A stretch of DNA of 64,000 nt. Source: Pycnopodia helianthoides. Taxonomy: Eukaryota > Echinodermata > Asteroidea > Forcipulatida > Asteriidae. The translations under genes were made by a program, and so were the position numbers. Location: positions 12,727,303-12,791,302 of the forward strand of contig CM063257.1 in NCBI GenBank assembly GCA_032158295.1, in the 5' to 3' direction. The notes under the pieces are model-generated. The model saw nothing but the letters and a program-made list of their open reading frames with translations, ran no database searches and was not told the origin of the DNA. Of this stretch, positions 12,661 to 24,926 are shown one piece after another. The stretch's first letter is position 1; every line of letters begins with the position of its first letter.

Positions 12661-13403
12661 TCGTTGAATGTTTTGTTTCCGCTGTGATAGCGTAGAGGCT
12701 GCCTCGCAGCTATACTCTAGCGAGACTGCTGCTCCGCGCGAGACTACAGTGCTGCTCTCGCATTTATACGGGGCAGTATTCAGGAGCCAGCAATATCGCG
12801 AGAGTGGTTTAATCGCGTGAAGTCATGCACCGTGACAAACACATTAACGACTTGTCTACCTTTAGTCCGGTCATTACCACGCAGTGTAGACCTGTGTCAT
12901 CACACGGTTATTGCCTCAATCAAACGAAGTGGTTGAGACTTTTGTCGTGAATTTTCTGCACGTTCATTATAGACATACATGTCTATTTCGAATTTTGCAA
13001 TCGAAGTTAGCTGTAATGCTTGCTGGGTATCCACATTTATCTCTCTTTTTTATTTGTCCCCCACCCCACCCCCACGATAGGAAAACTTGTCCTGATGTTG
13101 CTGGTGTGAACATTGTGTATACAATGTGTATTGTGTATACAACATTGGTAAGACTGAAACAAGAAATGTTCAAAGATTTTGCATATATAACTTTTTATGT
13201 CACTTTATGTCCTATGAATCAAACATGGCCGATTGGACTATGTTTGAAATATGAAAGGTAAAGTATTAAACTTGCTTCACTTTGTAATATATATACATTT
13301 TTAAATATTACTATTACTACTTTAATAATTGCCCTTCATTTACCTCCTCTATTTTATCCGGGTTATGCACTTAATTACTAAAAACACTGTGAGTTTGAAT
13401 GAT

Positions 13404-13670
13404 CCCGTTACCTTCGGATTTGGGCGCTTTGAGCTGTACAAAAGCGCTTTTTTCAATGAAATTAATATGGTTGAAAATATGTTTTAAAAGTATAATATAA
13501 TGATCCACACAAAATATATCTTGAAATTTCGCTCTCACAAAATGTCGAGGTATATTTGTTAGAATTATTATATTATACATTTCAAAAATCTTTCCAACCA
13601 AATTCATTTGAATACAAACGTTTTTTTTATCGCACAAAGTTCTCAATCCGAAGGCAACGTGCCCTTTAAT
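13404..13670. mobile_element. Foldback MITE, GGGCGC / CCTTCGGATT family
   Basis: Left GTTACCTTCGGATTTGGGCG and right CAATCCGAAGGCAACG then CCCTTTAA are inverse. The body (GAAATTAATATGGTTGAAAATATG, TGATCCACACAAAATATATC) parallels 2720-2820. Confidence 0.75.
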
Positions 13671-13830
13671 ATGAAAAGTTGTGATTTTGTCAAATTAAGT
13701 TTTATTATCGTATTATTTTATAGTATTATTGTTTTGTTGTGTTTGTTGCCTTTCCTCTTATTCCTCTTTAATTCACGGATATTATGTTATTTCCCATGTT
13801 ATCCAGGTTATGCACTTAATGGCTAATGCA

Positions 13831-14221
13831 TTAAAGGCACTGGACACTATTGGTAATTACTCAAAATAATTGTTAGCATAAAAACTTACTTGGTAACGAG
13901 CAATGGAGAGCTGTTGGTAGTATAAAACATTGTGGGAAACGGCTCCCTCTGAAGTAACTTAGTTTTTGAGAAAGAAGTAATTTTTTTCAGTAAAATATTT
14001 GAATTTATTTTGAGAACTCACGCGTGCGGTTTCGAAATCAAGCATCTAAAAGCACACAACTTCATGTGACAAGGGTGTTTTTCCCTTCATTATTATCTCG
14101 CAACTTCGACGACCAATTGAGTTCAAATTTTCACAGGTTTGTTATTTTGTGCATTATGTTGAGATACACCAAGTGAGAAGACTGGTCTTTGACAATTACC
14201 AATAGTGTCCAGTGTCTTTAA
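13831..14221 (+). mobile_element. TTAAAGGCACTGGACAC MITE, copy 1
   Basis: 391 bases, from TTAAAGGCACTGGACACTAT to ATAGTGTCCAGTGTCTTTAA. The inverted copy is at 27835-28222 and a strongly decayed one at about 29872-30258. Landmarks are GAGAGCTGTTGGTAGTATAA, GAAACGGCTCCCTCTG and CACCAAGTGAGAAGACTGG. This is the repeat I most associate with starfish genomes (from memory). Confidence 0.9.
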
Positions 14222-14224
14222 TAC

Positions 14225-14648
14225 AGACTAAAACTAGGACAATTACTAAATAAAATGTCATACATGACCGAACGTGTATCCCTACTGCTACAATAAATCA
14301 TTCATGGCGGGAGACCACTGTCTATGCTCCGCTATAGGCGATGTTATAGTTCGCAGTCAACCAGTATTCTCACACGATCTGCGCTTGTCAAAACAAGCCC
14401 CATCTCGTTGTCGTCTTCATGTAATCTTTATCTCACTCTCTGAAACATTTTCTAAAGGAGGAGGTAATATCGGTGTATCCGGTGTAACCAGGGAGTCTGG
14501 CCGCTGAACGGAGGGAAATGATGGGCCTATCATAACACAAACTGGTCATATGAAGAGCGCAACCTTTATTATTGTTGATGTTATTTCAGTAATACAAAGC
14601 GACGGCAATTTGCAGCCGAGAAAAGCCATTAATGTTTGGGATATTAAA
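14225..14648. other. Non-coding stretch, no gene recognised
   Basis: No supported exon or repeat pair. Confidence 0.4.
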
Positions 14649-14860
14649 TGTGTTATAAAGGATTGATTGAGGAAACAGAATATTCGCAGACAGTATTCAC
14701 GTTTTGTGTGATCCGTCACATATAAATGAAATCAACAAATCTGTGCAAATTCAGGCACAAGCCGTTGTTTGAGTCAGGAGCAAATATAGTGAAAAAAAAA
14801 ACGAACACAGTCTTCAGCATTTAAACACACTGTTCTTAATTGTGGTTGTAACAATCGAAA
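14649..14860 (+). mobile_element. Decayed relative of the 55717-55997 MITE
   Basis: TTATAAAGGATTGATTGAGG, then CACGTTTTGTGTGATC, TTGAGTCAGGAGCAAATATA and CAGCATTTAAACACACTGTT. These correspond to the internal order of the better copy. The right end is lost in the adjacent TTTG array. Confidence 0.45.
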
Positions 14861-14889
14861 TCAGCTGTTGCGTTTAAGTTGGGGGTCTT

Positions 14890-15590
14890 TGTTTTGTTTG
14901 TTTGTTTGTTTGTTTGTTTGTTGTTTGTTTGTTTGGTTTGTTTGTTTGTTTGTTTGTTTGTTTTGTTTGTTTGTTTGTTTGTTTGTTTGTTGTTTGTTTG
15001 TTTGTTTGTTGTTGTTTGTTTGTTTGTTTGTTTGTTTGTTTGTTTGTTTGTTTGTTTGTTTGTTTGTTTGTTTGTTTGTTTGTTTGTTTGTTTGTTTGTT
15101 TGTTTGTTTGTTTGTTTGTTTGTTTGTTTGTTTGTTTGTTTGTTTGTTTGTTTGTTTGTTGTTTGTTTGTTTGTTTGTTTGTTTGTTTGTTTTGTTTGTT
15201 TGTTGTTTGTTTGTTTGTTTGTTTGTTTGTTTGTTTGTTTGTTTGTTTGTTTGTTTGTTTGTTGTTTGTTTGTTTGTTTGTTTGTTTGTTTGTTTGTTTG
15301 TTTGTTTGTTTGTTTGTTTGTTTGTTTGTTGTTTGTTTGTTTGTTTGTTTGTTTGTTTGTTTGTTTGTTTGTTTGTTTGTTTGTTTGTTTGTTTGTTTGT
15401 TTGTTTGTTTGTTTGTTTGTTTGTTTTGTGTTGGAGTGTTTGTTGTTTTGTTTGTTTTTTGTTTGTTTTGTTTGTTTGTTTTTTTTTGTTGGGGTGTGGA
15501 GTGTTTGTTTGTTTTTTTTGTTTTTTGTTTGTTTGTTTGTTTGTTGTTTGTTTTTTGTTGTTTGTTTGTTTGTTGTTTTTTGTGTGTTTT
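14890..15590. repeat. Very long (TTTG)n tetranucleotide array
   Basis: About 700 bases of TTTG with occasional one-base slips (TTG) and a decayed 3' part (15420-15590). Every frame is open because the repeat contains no stop. The Cys-Leu-Phe-Val or Lys-Gln-Thr-Asn translations on the two strands are not genes. Confidence 0.98.
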
Positions 15591-15599
15591 TGTAAGATT

Positions 15600-16965
15600 T
15601 TTCGATATGGAATTCCTTGTAATACAATTAATCCTGAATATCGATGCGTACATTCTACACTGGATATTCAACGGTGGTAACACTAACATAAGATATAACT
15701 TTCACCATTGGCAATACTTTTAATTTACAAAATACACTCAAAATAGGAGTACTGTAAATCAACAAACGTCTAGTAGTACAGTGTACAAAAGACGAGAACG
15801 CCAACGACAATGACCAAGGCAGTAACAACGATAAAGACGACGACGACAACGACGTATAATACGACAATGACTAGCCCACGACGACGACGACGTCGTCAAC
15901 CACGATGTCTAAGACCACGACCACCGCCATGACGACGACAACGACGCAGTACTTATGGCATCATGAGAGCATCAGGATCAACACGCAGACGTTCCGAGGT
16001 TGCCTGCAAAAGAGACCATGTTTCATAACCCCTTTTCAACGGGCAGTCTTGGAAGTGAACCGTCGTCATCGAAACCACTCGCGGTGACGTCAGACGTGAT
16101 GGTTACCTCAACGAGAAACGCTGTCGAAGGACCGCAATGGTTGGTTTCTGCTTCGACGTTGTTCTGCTGGAGCTGCTTTCGTGAAGTCACTCGTGGATAG
16201 GCCTTGCAAGTCACAGCCGCAAGTGCCACTAACTCCCCAAGCTAATCAGCGTCCCCCTTTATATAAGTCCATCGCCCTTTGAGACGGTTGGAGGTCTACT
16301 TCTAACTCTACCATGACAACTTGTATAAACGTTGAACAATATTAACGATCAAAATTGATCGCACCACGAACAATATAGTAGTGGGTTTTCGAAAAAGTAT
16401 AAGGACATTGAGAGTAGACCTATAAGGTTACTTTATAGATGGCCAACTTCCAAATTGACATTTTGATATAAGTTTCAACAGAAGGGATTTTTTTTGTTGA
16501 ACTCAAAAACACACAGTTCGCACTAGCTTCTGTAAAACAAACTCGGCAAGTCCTTGTCTCCCACAATAACCATATAAAATTATGAAAACAAAAAAGTCTG
16601 AATCCGGCAGGGTAGAAAAGTACAATTACATCTTTTGAAAAAAGACGCCAACCCCGGCAATTTACAGCAACAGCGCGAACCTCTTGGGAGTGTTCCAACA
16701 AAATGTGACAATCTTCAACTGTTGTTCTACATTGAAAACGTCGAACTTAAAGACAGAAAGAAAATACAGTCAGGAAATGTTTTATGTGGATGTGTTTTGT
16801 TCTGTTATAAAGTAGAGACAGTAATGTTTTGAGAGCTTCATGCAATTTCGATATTTGTCTTTCTTTCAATCTCCGATGTATGAGTAAAATGCACCCATTA
16901 AAACGAATGACGCCGATGGGGCAATGACTTCATACACGGAGATAGAACAGGATCTGGACAACTGG
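15600..16965. other. Non-coding stretch; GAC-rich patch at 15790-15960
   Basis: The patch 15790-15960 is rich in ACGACGACG trinucleotides. Elsewhere the sequence is unique-looking. Short open frames at 15905-16229 follow the trinucleotide bias and lack other support. Confidence 0.45.
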
Positions 16966-16968
16966 GTT

Positions 16969-17070
16969 TTAAAGGGGCTGTGTCGTCATGGTCAAAGCAA
17001 GCCTGTGTGGCTGCATACGTGGAATTACGGACTCCAACCCACTGGCTGCAGCTCTTCATCAATAATATGA
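16969..17070 (+). mobile_element. Left-end fragment of the TTAAAGGGGC foldback MITE
   Basis: TTAAAGGGGCTGTGTCGTCA followed by TGGTCAAAGCAAGCCTG matches the left arms at 17433 and 61099. The right arm is not found, so the copy is truncated. Confidence 0.6.
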
Positions 17071-17432
17071 CACGGGTGACCCTGTTCAGCTACCCAACCA
17101 CTGGCACTTCAGAAGGGTGACTGCTCTATATTTCGACACCCCTAATGTTCAGAAAAACCCATTCGTGATTTCCACGCTAAATGTTAAGGGTTATGGTAAG
17201 TGTTAGGGTTGGGAAAATACACTAGGAGTGTCGGAATATATATAGGGGTGTCGGAACATAGAAACCTTCAACTTTGGAAAACAAAAATACTATAACTCCT
17301 CAATGGGTTGGTCAAACTTAGCGCTTATTGGTTTGAAAGTTAGAATTACAAATCGATAATGTTGGCGCATAGCTTGTTCTTTGAGTAATCATGTTGTCTG
17401 TTGTAAGGAAAACGTGCGTTGGTACATCGTAC

Positions 17433-17740
17433 TTAAAGGGGCTACATCGTCAAGATACAAGCGGTTCTGTGGCACATGTATATTGAATTATCAAGTCTCA
17501 CCCAGTTACTGCACCTGCACTAGACCCAGTTAATTGGGCGCTGTACTCCTTTTTCGAACATTTGAAAAGTTTTTTTTTTTTTTTTTTTTTTAAAGGAGTA
17601 CAGCGCCCCAGTAACTGGGTCTACACCTGCACATGATACGTAGGGGAGGGCGCGCGCGTGTAGTAACTGCATGGGTGAGAGTTTATAACCTCATGCAAAG
17701 TCACAGGCTTACTTTGATCATGACGACACGGCACCTTTAA
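17433..17740. mobile_element. TTAAAGGGGC foldback MITE interrupted by a second element
   Basis: Outer ends TTAAAGGGGC and TTTGATCATGACGACACGGC then ACCTTTAA are inverse. Removing the 17521-17633 insert and one target copy leaves about 186 bases, close to the 61099-61297 copy. Confidence 0.85.
17521..17633. mobile_element. 113-base foldback element with a perfect 9-base target duplication
   Basis: Starts TAGACCCAGTTAATTGGGCG and ends with its inverse, CAGTAACTGGGTCTA. The arms continue through GCGCTGTACTCCTTT / AAAGGAGTACAGCGC. It is flanked on both sides by CACCTGCAC (17512-17520 and 17634-17642). A 9-base duplication is typical of Mutator-like elements. The middle is a T-run. Confidence 0.93.
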
Positions 17741-18044
17741 ATTTGAGACCAAGAACATACGTCTACAAAATGGTACAACATATAAAACTCCACATTTCCT
17801 CAATCACAACACATAACCTTGCCGGATTGTTTAATTATTCATCGCATTTTAGTGAGTTTGGAAAATGTTGCCTTTTTGTATGCATTTTCCCGAAAAGTCA
17901 AGATTTACGAATCTAGATAGTCCAATAGAAAGACGAGAAGAAAAAAAAAATAGAAGAAAACCTAATAGTTATCAGTGTGTGGATACACATCGGCTTTGTC
18001 TACTCTAAGGGATAACCATATAACAAATTAAAAAAATGAAAGCA

Positions 18045-18678
18045 TGTTAAGCGTCCTGCCTTCTTGGAAAAGGGAAGGAGGGGGGCCTTTTTTTTTTTTT
18101 TTTTTAATTGGCCGCCCGACACATTTTTTCAAGACAACCGGCCGGGCTAATTTTCAAGATTGTTTTCTGTGTGTTTTTTTTTGTGTGTGTGTTTTTTTGG
18201 TTTGTTAAGTTTAAAAATACTATCTTGTCATTTTTTTTATCGATTTGTTGTCGTCAGAGATCGTTTAAATAATATAAATAAATAAATAAATAAAAAAGCG
18301 GCCTTTAAATTTATTGTACACTTTTGGTAAACAGCTCAAAATCGGTGTCCACATTTTGTGTGATTAAACATATGTATAAACAAACAAACCTGTGAAAGTT
18401 TGAGCTCAATTGGTCATCGAGGTCACGAGAAAATAGTGAAAAGAGATCTGATGTGTTTTCTGTTTTTTTTTTCAAATTATCGCGCACGATAATTACTATT
18501 GTTTTACTCGTTTCTCAGAAACGATAGCATTTTAGGCAGAAATATTTTAAGGAACCCTTTCTACCATTACTTACTTTAAATCATGTAAGTTATGTGTGAA
18601 TCTGTGAACATTGTGTTTTTCGATCTTACCAATAGTGTACAGGGCCTTTAAAAAGAAAGCGGACCGGGATGCTGAACA
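18045..18678 (+). mobile_element. TGTTTAGCGTC MITE split by a TTAAAGG MITE
   Basis: Left TGTTAAGCGTCCTGCC and right GACCGGGATGCTGAACA are decayed inverse ends. Inside are the family's T-run, GGCCGCCCGACAC and CCGGCCGGGC boxes. The 347-base insert at 18305-18651 leaves 287 bases, close to the 273-base copy at 24927. Confidence 0.75.
18305..18651 (+). mobile_element. TTAAAGG MITE (GTACAC family) nested in the TGTTTAGCGTC MITE
   Basis: 347 bases, the same length as 62361-62707, in inverse orientation to it, with TTAA at both ends. Non-coding. Confidence 0.85.
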
Positions 18679-18699
18679 TGTTTTTTAAATTAAATGGCC

Positions 18700-19820
18700 T
18701 TACGTTATCAGCGTGTGGACAAACATTGGTTTTGTCTACTCTAAGAAATAACTATTATACATTATCCATGTCTTTATATGTGTATGTGTATGCCATGCGA
18801 TTTCACCAAGTAGTATGGATACAAACAAAACAAACAGGACGGCGACAGCAATGTGTGAAATTGGAGACTGGGGGAAATCTGTGTAACGATACACGAGGAA
18901 AAAGTCGTCTCCAATTTCATATCAACTTGTTTAACCCTATCCGGACTGGATTTGATTTCTTTCGACGAAGGAGTGTGTGTGTGTGGGGGGGGGGGGGTAC
19001 AGAAGGCGTAGAGAACATACAAATTGTCACGAATCCACAACACTGTTACTTGAACCATGCTTGAACCAACATATACATGATTTAGTTAAAAACAATCAAG
19101 TTGAACAACGTGGGTGTGTTTGCTAGAATAGGAACAGCGCACAGTTCTACGCAAAAAAATGGAAGGCCCTATAATGGATTTGTTCTTATTTTATTTCGTT
19201 TAAGTTTCCTTTATAAACAGATAGTGTGGGTTTACTTCGCCGTCTCGTGCGGCATTTGAAAGCTTTATTCTTACTCTCCAGAAAACGGTATTGGAAACTA
19301 AACATAATGCTGCCCAGAACTTACATAGGGCTTGTTTTTTGTTAACTGCAAGACCAAGAGAAAAATCTAAAACGAGCATTTCCAATGGAGTTCAAACCGA
19401 CTTTGACTATAATTGTCTGTGGGTTCGCTCTTTATCGAGAAAACAAAACTGAACGGGGAACTAGTTTCAGTCAACGTAAGGACCAATCTCGCATTGTGGA
19501 TGATTAAACCATGGATAATTATGTTGTCGTCTATCTGAAACAACTTTGGATTGGTCAAGAGGACAGGATGACGTTTGGGGAGTCCAATTACTAGAGAGGG
19601 ATTTTGTTTTCTCTGTTTTGATAGTTGAATTTGGCCAATTTGGTATTTCAGAGAATGGGTAAAGGCTTTCGAACCAACCTGTGGAAGCAAAGAACAGGCT
19701 TTTGACAACCCCGAAAAAAAAAAAAAAAAATGTAAATCAATAAATAAATAAATACATAAGGACAAACATAACATTAACAAATAAGGAAAAACGTTAAATA
19801 ATAATACTAATAATAACAAG
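18700..19820. other. Non-coding stretch with a partial duplication of 17969-18027
   Basis: 18703-18760 repeats the flank left of the 18045 MITE (GTTATCAGYGTGTGGAYA, TTTGTCTACTCTAAG). The rest, including a TG/G-run at 18976-18998, is unique-looking. The 131- and 150-codon open frames here have no recognisable domain. Confidence 0.5.
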
Positions 19821-19824
19821 AAAC

Positions 19825-19990
19825 ATACAAGTCTTTCTGGAGCTCTTAGATAAAAAATAAGTGGACTCCGAGTATCTCAGAGAACAAAGGAAATGTGTTG
19901 GTAACCCCTAGCCTTAAGACAATAACACAATTTTAGAGGCTCTTAGAACAAAGAAATAGCCTTCGAGGACCTCCCATGTATGAAATCTCA
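19825..19990 (-). repeat. Dispersed repeat GGTCCTCGAAGGC...TCTAAGAGCCTC
   Basis: On the minus strand this matches 27325-27480 on the plus strand (GAGGTCCTTGAAGGCAAGTT then TTTGTTGTGAGAGCCTCTGA). Identity is moderate. Unknown type. Confidence 0.5.
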
Positions 19991-20142
19991 ATCGTGTTCC
20001 TGAGGTTTATGTTATCATCAGCGGAAAAGCGTATTCTGTTTTATGAATTAAAATTCCGAATAATAACGAATTAATTGATTTGTTACAATTAATTTATAGT
20101 TGATTCACCTTCGTTGTGAGAATGCACAGCCGTGTCCGAATT

Positions 20143-20145
<3 letters not shown>

Positions 20146-20237
<92 letters not shown>

Positions 20238-20238
20238 C
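20146..20238. repeat. (AATC)n microsatellite
   Basis: About 23 AATC units, flanked by unique AT-rich sequence. Confidence 0.97.
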
Positions 20239-20244
20239 ATGTAA

Positions 20245-21418
20245 TTCCATACATAAATATACAACTTAATTAATAAACAGACAGTGAGACTGTATGGAGG
20301 CATGACCCAATAAATCAAAAGCTTGTAGGCTGGGATGCCTTGTACAAAACCAAACAAAAGTAGTAGGAGACCAGCCTGTAGGTCCCGTGACCAAATTATG
20401 GGAAGTGTTTTTGTGTTCCCTGATGAAAACCCGGAAAAATTTTGACTTGGGCTGCCCCCTTAAAAATGCCAGGCATTTCCGGGAGGGGTCAACAAAGGTC
20501 ATTCAATGGTAAAAATGTATATATTTTCCAATCGTGTCGATGTACATATCAAATTACTCGTCTGGTCATGAGGATTACAAACATGTAAGGTTTGGTGTAC
20601 CTCCGACCATAAATGAGGGCGCTATGGTCAAAAACGTTGAAAGGTCAACTGCACTTTTGAGTGGCAGTCAAACTCAGCAACAGTTAACATTATCCGATTC
20701 TAATGATTTTAGTGTATAATAATATGTTTTCTGACATGGCAAAATCAACTAAGCAACTTTTAAAAGTAGAAGTAAAATAAAATAGCATAATTATATAATT
20801 AAACAACTTTGCATATTAACTTTGCATAACATACAAAGATCAAAACGAGACGGGTAACAAGCGCAAACAAACAAACAAACAAACAAAGACACAAATACCA
20901 AGACGGACCACGACGAACGAGCTAAACCATGAGGATTAAATATTGAGCACCATGTTTAAAACAAAATTTGAGATAATTTTGTGAATTATTTTATGGCAGT
21001 GGCTTGGGCATAAATGCCGAAAACTCCCCTAATTCATAGTCTGCCACGCCCACGCCCAGTCTGGCTCACAACAAATATTTCGATGACAACCGGAAATAAG
21101 ACAGACCTTCGAGAACCCTCTAAGATTATAGACGGGTAAGTTAAGGACACTGGAAACATCAAGACGGGGCTACCGGAGACTGCTGAGGACAGAGAATAAG
21201 CTTTGGAGTGCGTATAATATGTTTCTCTCTTTCCAATTGTCATCTGAAAGCTGCTTTGTAGTTTAAGTGCACATTGCTATCTAGCGGTGATCATAAGATC
21301 AGGAAAAGTGCGGCTGGATCGGAAACTAATTTGTTACCAGATCATTATAGCATCATAGATAGATACATGGGATTGGTTTCTTCCTTGTGGGCTTCTTTTT
21401 TTCATGAGAGCTGATGCA
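20245..21418. other. Non-coding stretch, no gene recognised
   Basis: Unique-looking AT-rich DNA, with a short (CAAA)n at 20866-20887. No supported exon. Confidence 0.45.
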
Positions 21419-22856
21419 GTAAAGGGACGCTTTGCCTTCGGATTGGGCGCATTGGCTATAGACCCCCTTGCACAACGCGCAGCGTACTCACATGTGCCTA
21501 TCCTGGGTGTCATTTTGGGTGTCAAAATCGTGTACAAACATGCACAAAGAGAGTTGACACCCACAATTACGCGCATTGTTCGAGGCGCGTTCTGTGTTGT
21601 GTATATAAATCAATCATAGATTATAAATATAAGTGAGATGTTAACAATTATTTGAGAATATTTAAAAATGGAATATACATCCTGCCCCACCGCACTTCCA
21701 GGCATTCTTCAGCAAAATGGTCGCTGCAATGCCAGTCTTGTGCAGTGGGACTCCATTTTTCACCGTTCGGGAGCATCCTTTTTATCCATGAACCCACTCG
21801 CGCATCAGTTTTGAGTCTTCATGGGGGAATCTGGAGTGAAATAACAATTATTTAAAATTTAAATTGAGTTTTTTCTTTGCAAGCATTAAACAAAACAATG
21901 TACTAATCACTTGAGAGGAGTTTAATTAAACAACGACTAAAATCACAACCACTACCCAATAATACTATCGCACCGTGTAAACCCATTCATTACCGTGCAA
22001 TAAACACTCTATAGCCTAGAGTAGTATTAGACCCAAAGTCCCAGTGAATATCATCATTACAGCATACGATGGAGGAAAGAAAAGGTAAACCTGATAAACA
22101 ACCAAATGAAGTTCATACACATCAGTGGTAATTAGCTAATTGCTAAAATTTTAAAAAATAAAATAATAATATGTATAGACCTACTTACCTATGGTATGTC
22201 AGCTCACGAAGGACTCCGGGCCCCCTTTCTTTTCTCTGCTGAGACATTGCGAGAGCAATTTGCAACCATCCTTTAAGCCTTAAAAGTTTAATTACATTAA
22301 ATTGTTGAATATTCGGCTGGAGGAAAGTCACGAAATTAAACCAAAATGATTTTTGCTATACTATAACACCACTTTAAACGTAAACGCGTCGTCACGTCTA
22401 GTGCGCGTTCAATGTTTTGCCACCAGCACGTGACCGCTTGGTACCAATGGCTGCGCCATGCCAGAACCCGCGTATGTACGCGCGGCCAATCTAGGTATTA
22501 TATTCTATATCTATGTCCCATACATAAATGCACGATGTTCACTCATTTTGCCAACCAGTAGGGAGAGATGCGCACGCGCGATGTTCAATTTACATATTTC
22601 ATGGGAAGGGTCTTTTGTAAAGAGGTCGTATCTTGCTTAAAATTGCCCGGATGTACAACACAACAAACCAAGTAGACAGACATTTGCAAGAACATTTTCT
22701 TGCCAGACGCGACGTTTTTTGAAAAATCTAAACACGGCGCTCTTGCACTTATACGCATGTTGTGCCTTTCAACATTCTTTAAACCACATTAATGTTACAG
22801 CAAACACTTCTAAAGCCACAAAAGCGCCCAATCCAAAGCCATTGTGTCCCTTCAAC
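21419..22856. mobile_element. Possible 1.44 kb element bounded by GGGCGC-family inverted ends
   Basis: The left end GTAAAGGGACGC then GCCTTCGGATTGGGCGC and the right end GCGCCCAATCCAAAGCC then GTGTCCCTTCAAC are inverse. The right 150 bases also resemble the family body. No transposase frame is visible, and the ends could belong to two separate half copies. Confidence 0.45.
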
Positions 22857-22859
22857 AAG

Positions 22860-24140
22860 TTTTGTGTATATTGTTGTATGAGCAAAAGTGCCAGTAAGTG
22901 TGCAGAACTGGAGTGGCGAATAACCCTTTGGTCCCGAAACAGCCCGTTACTGCTTCAATACACTCGCAACCGTTCTGGGAGGTTGACACACTCCTTTTGA
23001 ACGCACAATAAGCCGTATATCAAAGTGTATCTCATTGTTACGATGGTCTAACAAGGCTATTGGTCATCTTATGGCAGTATGACCCATGAACTCTGAATCC
23101 CCAGATATAAAACACCTTTTATTTAGGTAGGGTAGTGTACAACAGAAATCGCGATTTTGCAGTGATTTTTTTTTTTTTTTTCAAAACTATCTCTACAACG
23201 TTTTGAAAACAAGTTTGAAATCAACATTTTGAATGAGGTTTACACGTTTTTCCCTGCAGGGCATCCAAAGACAATTTAACACTTATTGACATCGCTGGGT
23301 TAAAGGGGGAAAAAATAATAACAACAAAAAGTAGTAGTCCACCTCCGAACGTTCAAAGGTCAGAAGTATCATTCAATTGCAGTCCCTTGGTGAAATTTTG
23401 CAAACTGACCGACTTTCCCCAATTCAGCTTTGCTATGGTAATTGTATGAACATTGATTTTATTTGACGGGGGCAGGTAGTCATGGTGTTTCTGTTGACAG
23501 GGAATCTAGGAAGCTAGAAGACCGAGTAGAAACCCATCGGTGCAGAATACTTCGGCATAATGCCAACAAGGATGCGAGACCCAAGCCGTACTTTTGCTTT
23601 TTAATTCGATATAAATATATATTTATTTATCAATTTATAATGATAATGAAACAATGGAAACTTTGTTAGAAATTTCCCTACACAATTTAGATTTGTTTGA
23701 TTTTTGAATAGACATATATATCAGACCGGACCCTCTTCAAATATTTTTTCTATGATTTTTTGTATATAAGTATATGGAAACACTTCATACACATTTTTGA
23801 TTTCAGATTTTAGATTATTGAATTGTTAATAAACATGTTTACCTGACCGGACCTTTTTGTTTGTTTTATATATTGTTATTCTTCTTATTATTAATTTGTT
23901 CGTACAGAGGTTTTGTTCACGGATTACTCATTGTGTTTTACCGCCTTTGATTGGCCACTTGTCATCGATTACGCTCGTTTGAACATTCTACATATAATAA
24001 TATACATCAAACTGACATGGCCGGGAACGCATTATATTTTATAAAGAAATGATTAATGCAACGCTTCGTCTGAAATAGCCCACGTGGAAAAACGCAATCT
24101 CATGTATCTATATAATTATGATGCTATAATGCTTTTGTTA
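22860..24140. other. Non-coding stretch, no gene recognised
   Basis: Unique-looking sequence, AT-rich at 23590-23900. No supported exon. Confidence 0.4.
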
Positions 24141-24147
24141 CAAGATG

Positions 24148-24216
24148 TTTACCTGAGCCAGCTGCGGTCTCCTTGATCTTACTATCAGCGATAGGAACGT
24201 GCACTCAAACCCTGCG
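24148..24216 (+). repeat. Short dispersed repeat shared with 26339-26420
   Basis: Both have GCCAGCTGCGGT, GATCTTA, GGAACGTGCACTCAAACC or its variant GGAATGTGCACTTAAACC, in the same order and strand. Confidence 0.6.
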
Positions 24217-24926
24217 TGACACCATCAAACAAACAAACAAACAAATCCACACGATTACGCCATCGGACTGTAGGCTATACTGTCCGTTTGTATTAGCATG
24301 TAATTCATTTTTGTGGAGAACCCAATCACTGTCAAATGGCCACACACTTTTAAATATAGACCATTTTGACTAAATAAAACACATTCAAGCACGAATTGTT
24401 TTCTAGATGAGCCTACATTTGTCTCTTTGTAGATTTTACACCACATGGTTCAATTCACCTAGCAGTGACCATTAGCCCCAATGATGAATAATTGCAGTAC
24501 AATTCCTATGTAAATTCCGGGAGAGCTGGTCATTGATGGTTTTCTTTTTGGGAAAAAGACCCCGGATAGTAGCAAGACATTTACCATGCTATTTGGCTAG
24601 GTGTAGATGGGGGAAGTTGGAATATTTGTTAGATAAGCACAAATAAAAAATGGCGGAGTACTGATTATTTAATTAAAAACGGACTGTTGATCACAGTACG
24701 ATGGCATCACGCAGGATTTTAAACTCAAACGCTGCTTATGTAACATTAGGCATAAAACAGGCAGGCCCTTGGAAGTGTGCTAGTTACATGCTGCGTGTGC
24801 CTCAGTAAGACAATTAAGTACTGACAAGAAAATGAGACAATATTACTTGATAATCAAAGAGGGGGACAATGCTTTGAATGTAGGGTGTTAGATCGGTAAG
24901 GCAAAATAATAATAAGAACAAAAACA

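Noticed and set aside
12911..13261. 116-codon open frame
   Set aside because: Composition and lack of any recognisable motif or splice context make chance likely.
14836..15723. Six overlapping open frames of 238-273 codons on both strands
   Set aside because: All are translations of the TTTG tetranucleotide array, which has no stop in any frame.
18669..19064. 131-codon open frame
   Set aside because: It spans a MITE end and a TG/G-run, with no domain or splice support.
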